Origin: Rhizobium sp. Q54
GTDB taxonomy: Bacteria; Pseudomonadota; Alphaproteobacteria; Rickettsiales; UBA1997
Length of the DNA stretch: 37,918 bases
NCBI GenBank assembly: GCA_945871805.1
Contig: CAMBXE010000013.1
Span: 1 to 37,918, forward strand
Reading direction: 5' to 3'
Shown: piece by piece, positions 32,848-37,918 of the stretch
Layout: every line of letters starts with the position of its first letter
Position numbering within the stretch: position 1 is the first letter of the stretch
Made by a program: the position numbers and the translations under genes
The notes under the pieces: generated by a model
Database searches by the model: none
The model's input: only the letters and a program-made list of their open reading frames with translations
Told to the model about the DNA's origin: nothing

Positions 32848-34255
32848 ACAGGCAGGCCTTACGTTGGTTGGTACAAGTGATTAACTTAAGTGCTGCTTGT
32901 TCTTTTTGGGGAAGGTTGTCGTAAACATAACCATCGCCGATGACATAGCCAGGCAAAGGATTTTTTAAATCGATAATCTCGAAGAAATTTTCTTCGGTCA
33001 GGAATTTAACAGTGTCTCTAGTTTTCCAGTAAATAGTAAAGATCGGGCGATTATCGGCAAGGTAGTAAAGTTGAAAATTTTTCTGAGGAATTTGGTCGAG
33101 AATATAGGCTTGGTAATTCAATTTTTCCGACAGGAATGAAGGCTTAATTGCGGCGAAGGTGATTATTAATGAGTAGAGCACAATCGCTGAGCAAGGAAGA
33201 AAATAAACAAACTTATTCCATTTGATTTTAGTCAAAATTCTCGCGGCAACTACAGAAAATGGAGCCAAAGAATAAATGGCATAAGTTGGAATCATGTTGC
33301 GCATGAAGGTGAGAAGTAACAGCGGCGCCAAGAAGGAAATCGTAAAAAATAAAAATATTTTATCCTGCTTCACTTCATTAATGAAAGTAGCGGTGACTTG
33401 TTTTGGTCTTAGCAATAAAGCTAACAAAGCCGGAGTTGCTGCGATTAGAAAATAACCCCAAATCATGGCGAAGGGTACGTAATGCGCGTTGCCGTAGCGA
33501 TCTCCCGCCCATCCCGATTTTAAGAAGCGGCCGAAATTTTCACCGAGGAAAAAATATTCTAAAAATCCTGGGTAACTTTTTTCGGCGAGCAAAAACCAAG
33601 GTGCCGATGCGGCAAGAAAAAAGATTGTTCCGCAGATGAACGGGAAATTTTTAAAAAATTTCCCCCATTCACGAGTCATTGTCAGATAAACTGGAATAGC
33701 CAAGCAGGGCATCACGATTCCAACTGGGCCTTTCGTTAACATCGCGAGCACGCAACCAAGAAAAAAGATCAGGCCGCCCTTCTGTTCGCCGCGCATTGTC
33801 GGTAAAAATGAAGTCGTAATCATTGTCATGCTGAGCAGTAAAAATGCTTCAGTCATCACGCTGTGTAGAGCGTAAAATAAAATCGATGATGACAAAACTG
33901 CGACAGAAATTATTGCCGTTTGCTCGTCAAAATCTTTTCTAATCGCGCGATAAAGAATGAAACAAGTTAGAAGCAGAGCTAAATAATGAGGAAGACGACC
34001 GGCGAATTCATTGATGCCAAAGATTTTTAAAGAAACTGCACTCGCCCAAAAAGAGAGAGGGGGTTTGCCAAAAAATGGCGTGATTGGATCAAAAAATGGC
34101 ATCAAATAATTTTCAGTCAGCGCCATGCGCATGGAGATCGAAGCATATCGCGCTTCGGATGGATGGTGAAGTGGATGAATGAAAATTGTGGCCAACTTGA
34201 GAACAAAGACTAAGCCAATAAGATAGGCGAGATTCTTCACTGAAATATTCTTCAT
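32831..34255 (-). CDS. ArnT-like lipid A aminoglycosyltransferase (GT83/PMT superfamily)
   Basis: Integral membrane glycosyltransferase of 474 residues with about 11-12 helices in the first 370 residues and a small soluble C-terminal domain. PLHHPSEARYASISMRM in the first periplasmic loop carries the acidic residue of the PMT/ArnT family. PFFGKPPLSFWASAVSLKIF, then G, and LAMLTKGPVGIVMP are conserved blocks. It would take an undecaprenyl-P-linked sugar in the periplasm and transfer it to lipid A or another acceptor. The GT2 and deacetylase genes downstream supply the donor in this model. The start is 3 bp from the divergent folC start. Confidence 0.88.
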   Translation of the reverse strand: MKNISVKNLAYLIGLVFVLKLATIFIHPLHHPSEARYASISMRMALTENYLMPFFDPITPFFGKPPLSFWASAVSLKIFGINEFAGRLPHYLALLLTCFILYRAIRKDFDEQTAIISVAVLSSSILFYALHSVMTEAFLLLSMTMITTSFLPTMRGEQKGGLIFFLGCVLAMLTKGPVGIVMPCLAIPVYLTMTREWGKFFKNFPFICGTIFFLAASAPWFLLAEKSYPGFLEYFFLGENFGRFLKSGWAGDRYGNAHYVPFAMIWGYFLIAATPALLALLLRPKQVTATFINEVKQDKIFLFFTISFLAPLLLLTFMRNMIPTYAIYSLAPFSVVAARILTKIKWNKFVYFLPCSAIVLYSLIITFAAIKPSFLSEKLNYQAYILDQIPQKNFQLYYLADNRPIFTIYWKTRDTVKFLTEENFFEIIDLKNPLPGYVIGDGYVYDNLPQKEQAALKLITCTNQRKACLYELVS

Positions 34256-34258
34256 AAA

Positions 34259-35509
34259 ATGAAATTACCTTTTTGGCCAAGTCCTAAGGGCTACCGTGAC
34301 ATTAAGTTTGGACTTTCGCGAGTTTACGAATTGTTAGCGAGGCTAGACAATCCTCATCTAAAATTACCGCCCACAATTCACATCGCCGGTACAAATGGCA
34401 AGGGTTCAACATTGGCTTTTTTGCGAGCGATTTTTATTGAAACAGGTTTGCGAGTTCATGCCTACATTTCGCCGCATCTTGTCAATTTTAATGAAAGAAT
34501 AAATTTAGCTGGAACGGATATTTCTGATGAATTTTTAAATGAAATTCTGCGCGAATGCCAAGCGGCGGCGGAAAAAAATCCGGCAATTCCTGTAACTTTT
34601 TTTGAAGGAACAACAGTAGCCGCGTTCCTTGCCTTTAGCCGCGTCAAAGCCGATATACTTTTACTAGAAACCGGAATGGGTGGTAGGTTAGATGCAACAA
34701 ATGTTTTACCGGAAGTTTTGTGTTCGGTAATCACGCCAATCTCTTTTGATCACGAAGAATTTTTAGGAAATAGTTTAGAAAAAATCGCCGCCGAAAAAGC
34801 TGGAATTGTTAAGAAAAATTGTCCGGTGGTATTTGGGAAGCAAAGCGAAGAAGTCTTGCGAGCACTGGAAAGTTTGTTACCCCTTCAAATGACGGGGTTA
34901 ATATCGTCACAAACTAAGGTTTATGATTTGGGGATGGCGGGAAATCATCAGCAGGAAAATGCCTCTCTCGCAGTTGCCGCTGTAATGGCTCAGAAAAAAT
35001 TTTTAGTAAGTGAAGAGCAAATCCAAAGCGGCTTAAAAAAAGCTTTCTGGCCAGCGCGATTGCAAAAAATTTCTTTACCAGATTTGCCAGAAAATTTTGA
35101 ACTTTATCTCGATGGAAGTCACAATATGCAGGGCGCTGAGACGGTTACTAATTTTCTAAAAACCAAAAAAGACAAAAGGATTTTTGTAATTTTTTCGATG
35201 CTAAAAGACAAAAATTATACAGGTTTTTTACAAAAAATTTCTGAAGAAGTTGACGAGTTAATCACTTTAACGATTCCAGACGAGCCTAAGTCTTGCAAAG
35301 CTTCAGAGCTTTATGAAATCGCCAAACAAATCGGAATAAAATCGCAGATTGCTGAAAATTTTTCCGATGCTTTCAAGAAAATAAATCACAACGAACCGGC
35401 GTTAATCCTAATCTGTGGATCTCTCTATTTGGCAGGGAAATTTCTTGAAGAGTTCTGTTGTTCTAGGGGCGGGACAAATCTTGTTAATAAAACTCCTGAG
35501 ATTCTTTAA
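34259..35509 (+). CDS. folC: bifunctional folylpolyglutamate synthase / dihydrofolate synthase
   Basis: ATP-dependent ligase that adds glutamate to dihydropteroate and folates, 416 residues. The P-loop THIAGTNGKGSTLAFLRAIF lies near residue 40, with ISPHLVNFNERI next. LLETGMGGRLDATNV and SFDHEEFLGNSLEKIAAEKA, then GI, are signature blocks. The C-terminal domain has YLDGSHNMQGAETV and LICGSLYLAGKF. The start MKLPFWPSPKGYRDIKFGLS agrees with short alphaproteobacterial FolC proteins. A small GC-rich inverted repeat (34879-34898) lies inside the gene in a poorly conserved region. Head-to-head with the ArnT-like gene. Confidence 0.96.
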   Translation: MKLPFWPSPKGYRDIKFGLSRVYELLARLDNPHLKLPPTIHIAGTNGKGSTLAFLRAIFIETGLRVHAYISPHLVNFNERINLAGTDISDEFLNEILRECQAAAEKNPAIPVTFFEGTTVAAFLAFSRVKADILLLETGMGGRLDATNVLPEVLCSVITPISFDHEEFLGNSLEKIAAEKAGIVKKNCPVVFGKQSEEVLRALESLLPLQMTGLISSQTKVYDLGMAGNHQQENASLAVAAVMAQKKFLVSEEQIQSGLKKAFWPARLQKISLPDLPENFELYLDGSHNMQGAETVTNFLKTKKDKRIFVIFSMLKDKNYTGFLQKISEEVDELITLTIPDEPKSCKASELYEIAKQIGIKSQIAENFSDAFKKINHNEPALILICGSLYLAGKFLEEFCCSRGGTNLVNKTPEIL

Positions 35510-35549
35510 TCCAGATCCGTTATTAGAATCGTGTCATTGTCTCTACTAA
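35507..35549 (+). repeat. direct repeat, copy 1 (at the folC stop)
   Basis: Starts at the folC TAA: CCAGATCCGTTATTAGAATC and on to CTACTAA. About 80 percent identical to 37877-37918, which starts at the stop of the TonB receptor gene. The two copies bracket the receptor gene. Confidence 0.75.
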
Positions 35550-35583
35550 TCCTTATTCTTTAACCTCTTTTTCTGCTTCGCAC

Positions 35584-35622
35584 GGCGCCTCACAATTCGC
35601 TCTGTAAATGAGATGAGGTGCC
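35584..35622. repeat. hairpin upstream of TonB receptor gene
   Basis: GGCGCCTCA (35584-35592) and TGAGGTGCC (35614-35622), one mismatch, loop 21 nt. No T-run follows. It lies in the 204-bp gap between folC and the receptor gene. Confidence 0.6.
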
Positions 35623-35630
35623 AGGATTGC

Positions 35631-35650
35631 TCAAATAAACTATTATTTGA
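35631..35650. promoter_or_regulatory. perfect 8-8 palindrome, possible operator
   Basis: TCAAATAA-ACTA-TTATTTGA, just downstream of the hairpin and 25 bp before the Fur-like site. Its right half overlaps a TTGACT that could be a -35 element, although no good -10 lies at the expected spacing. Confidence 0.45.
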
Positions 35651-35674
35651 CTTGTAATAACGGCAATCATTCAC

Positions 35675-35689
35675 TGAGAATGATTCTTA
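35675..35689. promoter_or_regulatory. Fur-box-like site upstream of siderophore receptor
   Basis: TGAGAAT-G-ATTCTTA has the 7-1-7 inverted-repeat form of the Fur consensus (TGATAAT-N-ATTATCA), with 6 of 7 symmetric positions. It overlaps a second perfect inverted repeat AATCATTC/GAATGATT (35665-35672 and 35678-35685). It lies 25 bp before the ATG at 35714. Iron repression of the receptor is a natural inference. Confidence 0.65.
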
Positions 35690-35713
35690 TTTTTGAGTAA
35701 ATTCAATATCGAA

Positions 35714-37879
35714 ATGTCTAATTTTTTGCCAATCTGGGTTTTTTTTCGTGGCGGTATTTTTGTGTCTGCGGCGATTGCAATTTTTTTAACTGCTGAAGTT
35801 GCTGAGGCTAAAATTGCCGAGGCTAAAACTAAGGAATCTGTTCCTAATAAAATTTTACAACTTCCTCAAATTACCGTTACTGCAACTGCACCAAAAGATG
35901 GTAATGTCGATGGTTACAAAACGGGTGTCACTCGCAGTTCAACGCGCACAGAAACCAGACTTCTTGATGTGCCGCAATCAATCTCCGTAGTGACGCAGGA
36001 TCAAATTCGTGATCAAAATATTTCGAGCATCGGTGAGGCGATCAGATACATTCCGGGCATCACACTTCATCAAGGCGAAAATAATCGTGACCAGGTAGTG
36101 ATTCGTGGCAATAGTAGTAGCGCGGATTTTTTCATCGATGGCGCGCGCGACGACGTGCAATATTTTCGTGATCTCTACAATGTAGATCGCGTCGAAGTTT
36201 TGAAAGGCCCAAACGCCATGGCCTTTGGGCGCGGTGGTAGCGGGGGTCTTGTCAATCGCGTTTCGAAATATGCCGATGGAAAACAGGTGAGTCAGATTGT
36301 TGCAACTGGCGGCTCTTTCAATAACCGGCGCATTCAGGCCGATGTTGGTGACAAGGTGAATGACAAACTCTCGCTTCGTCTCAATACAATGTACGAAAAA
36401 TCCGGCACTTTTCGCCAGTACGGCAATCTTGAGAGATACGGTTTTAATCCTACAGCCAAGCTAGATTTGGGAGAAGATACTGATCTTAAAATCGGCTACG
36501 AATATTTTCATGACAAGCGTTTTAACGATCGCGGAATTCCGTCTCGTGATGGCTCTGCTTTCCGTACCAGTGCCTCAACATTTTTCGGCGATCCAAATCA
36601 AAATTATTCAGATGCTGCGGTTAAATCTGGGTATGCAATTCTCACGCACGAATTCACTCCATCGCTGAAATTGCGTAACTACACGCGCTACACCGACAAT
36701 AAAAAATTCTACCAAAATGTTTACGCAGGTAGTGCTGTAGGCAGTGACGGCAATTTAGACATTGTCGGCTACAACAACGAAACCAGGCGCCAGAATTTTA
36801 CTAACCAAACTGATGTGACTTCAAAATTTGAGACTGGCTCAATTAAACACACAGCTTTGATTGGAATGGAAATCGCCAGACAAAGTTCTCAAGCATTTCG
36901 TAACACTGCTTACTTCAACGACACCACAACTTCGATTAAGAAGGTGTCCGCCTACAATCCTCTTTCTTTTACTCCTATTACTTTTCGCCAGTCATCAACC
37001 GATGCTAATAGTAGTTCGCAGGTGGATATTTATGCTGGCTACATCCAGGACCAAGTAGATCTAACCAAGAATTTGCAACTAACCGCAGGCCTGCGTTACG
37101 AAGTCTTTAAAATGAATTTTCACAACACGCGCACTGGTTCTGATTTTGGTCAAACTAACGGATTAACCTCGCCGCGTTTAGGTCTTGTTTACAAACCACA
37201 AGATTCAGTTTCGATCTACAGTAGCTACAGTACGAGCTACCTCCCAAGCTCAGGTGATCAATTCTCAACTTTAACTGCACAAGTTCAATCTATGCGCCCA
37301 GAGCATTTGCAGAATTACGAATTTGGAACGAAGTGGGATGTTAATCCAAAGCTAAATCTTTCAGCCGCCATTTACCAATTAGACCGCACCAACACACGCG
37401 CCACTGATCCAACAAACTCCACTCTTTTTGTTCTAACTGGAGCGTCACGCACTCGCGGTTTTGAGTTTAGCGCAACCGGAAAAATTACCGATCATTGGCA
37501 AATCATTGGTGGCTACGCATTCCAAAATGCAGTGATTACGAAAACGACATCTTCCGCCGTAGCCGGCTCAACTGTTGCTCTCGTGCCAAATAAAATGGGA
37601 TCACTCTGGAATAAATATGATTTCAGCAAAGAATTTGCTGCGGGAATTGGTATCCTTAATCAATCAGATCAATTCGCCTCCGTGAGCAATACGGTAAGAT
37701 TGAAGGGATTCACCAGATTTGATGGGGCGGCTTACTACACAATTAATCCAGATTATCGTCTTCAGCTAAATGTTGAGAACCTCTTTGGTCGCAGATACAT
37801 CCAAACTGCTGATGGCAATAATAACATCCAGCCAGGCTCGCCGCGGGCATTCAAAGTGTCGCTAGTAGCAAATTTTTAA
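35714..37879 (+). CDS. TonB-dependent catecholate siderophore receptor (Fiu/FiuA-like)
   Basis: Outer-membrane receptor of 721 residues for ferric siderophores. Signal peptide ending AEVAEA (about residue 32), then a TonB-box region (LPQITVTATA, about 51-60). The plug domain has LLDVPQSISVVTQDQIRDQN, SIGEAIRYIPGITLHQGENN and VEVLKGPNAMAFGRGGSGGL, followed by a 22-strand-type barrel. It ends FKVSLVANF with the terminal Phe expected for BAM-assembled barrels. NRDQVVIRGNSSSADFFIDG, then ARDDVQYFRDLYN, is characteristic of the Fiu-like catecholate subgroup. I use the ATG at 35714; a TTG at 35693 is in frame. A Fur-like site lies upstream and direct repeats flank the gene. Confidence 0.93.
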   Translation: MSNFLPIWVFFRGGIFVSAAIAIFLTAEVAEAKIAEAKTKESVPNKILQLPQITVTATAPKDGNVDGYKTGVTRSSTRTETRLLDVPQSISVVTQDQIRDQNISSIGEAIRYIPGITLHQGENNRDQVVIRGNSSSADFFIDGARDDVQYFRDLYNVDRVEVLKGPNAMAFGRGGSGGLVNRVSKYADGKQVSQIVATGGSFNNRRIQADVGDKVNDKLSLRLNTMYEKSGTFRQYGNLERYGFNPTAKLDLGEDTDLKIGYEYFHDKRFNDRGIPSRDGSAFRTSASTFFGDPNQNYSDAAVKSGYAILTHEFTPSLKLRNYTRYTDNKKFYQNVYAGSAVGSDGNLDIVGYNNETRRQNFTNQTDVTSKFETGSIKHTALIGMEIARQSSQAFRNTAYFNDTTTSIKKVSAYNPLSFTPITFRQSSTDANSSSQVDIYAGYIQDQVDLTKNLQLTAGLRYEVFKMNFHNTRTGSDFGQTNGLTSPRLGLVYKPQDSVSIYSSYSTSYLPSSGDQFSTLTAQVQSMRPEHLQNYEFGTKWDVNPKLNLSAAIYQLDRTNTRATDPTNSTLFVLTGASRTRGFEFSATGKITDHWQIIGGYAFQNAVITKTTSSAVAGSTVALVPNKMGSLWNKYDFSKEFAAGIGILNQSDQFASVSNTVRLKGFTRFDGAAYYTINPDYRLQLNVENLFGRRYIQTADGNNNIQPGSPRAFKVSLVANF

Positions 37880-37918
37880 CCCAGATCAGTCATTAGAATT
37901 GCGACAGTATCTCGCTAA
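37877..37918 (+). repeat. direct repeat, copy 2 (at the TonB receptor stop, reaching the window end)
   Basis: TAACCCAGATCAGTCATTAG and on to CTCGCTAA. Partner of 35507-35549; both begin at a stop codon. The true right boundary may lie beyond the window. Confidence 0.7.

Noticed and set aside
35647-35675. Sigma70 promoter for the TonB receptor
   Set aside because: TTGACT at 35647 is a fair -35, but the sequence 16-18 bp downstream has no acceptable -10 hexamer, so no promoter is called.

Overview
The window is about 38 kb of densely packed, AT-rich DNA, almost certainly from a Gram-negative alphaproteobacterium. Clues are an adjacent TauE-like exporter and TIGR02186 (Alph_Pro_TM) membrane protein, a CHCC zinc-finger protein of the NDUFS6 type next to purA, a ScsB-like DsbD, a YgfZ/GcvT-fold protein, a TolC/RND efflux system, lipoproteins and a TonB receptor. 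Low GC, many small palindromic repeats and one palindromic repeat inserted in frame in a protein gene recall Rickettsiales-like or other reduced alphaproteobacterial genomes. The exact lineage cannot be fixed from this window. I saw no tRNA, rRNA, CRISPR array, transposase or phage gene.

Layout. 1-4154 (minus): murJ, an RlmD/TrmA-family RNA methyltransferase and an M3 oligoendopeptidase, overlapping one another; the last runs off the left edge. 4288-10401 (minus): a putative glycosyltransferase, two tandem GT61 paralogues, ygfZ, a TauE-like exporter, its TIGR02186 partner and a UspA protein. From 10516, galE (minus) faces a GT4 glycosyltransferase (plus); their start codons share one CATG. 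The GT4 gene overlaps the first of five paralogous small lipoproteins (12526-14773), which are followed by a glycine-zipper lipoprotein and rluB. Convergent to these are an RND pump and tolC (minus). tolC again shares a CATG start with divergent tilS. Then come a BaiN-like flavoprotein, a 440-bp nest of palindromes, gatA and dsbD/scsB (minus), and a plus-strand run of CHCC protein, purA, a GT4, an SDR L-threonine dehydrogenase and a small Cys-rich secreted protein. 31164-34255 (minus) holds an ArnT-like / polyprenyl-P GT2 / YdjC-family deacetylase cassette that matches the Francisella FlmK-FlmF2-NaxD lipid A amino-sugar logic. folC and a catecholate-type TonB siderophore receptor with a Fur-like site close the window.

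The common theme is the cell envelope: seven glycosyltransferases, galE, the lipid-flippase gene murJ, at least six lipoproteins, an efflux pump, lipid A-type modification and iron uptake, among ordinary housekeeping genes (purA, gatA, tilS, rluB, folC).

The features most worth following up are: (i) the tandem lipoprotein family defined by two short motifs, F-x-x-G-[WY]-x-[DH]-G-C and a downstream aromatic/Gly motif ending in Cys; (ii) three divergent gene pairs whose start codons overlap or lie 3 bp apart; (iii) a 29-residue repeat-encoded peptide inside YgfZ; (iv) the NaxD-like cassette; (v) at least four families of palindromic repeats, one showing tandem amplification of its arm; (vi) a general scarcity of Shine-Dalgarno sequences.
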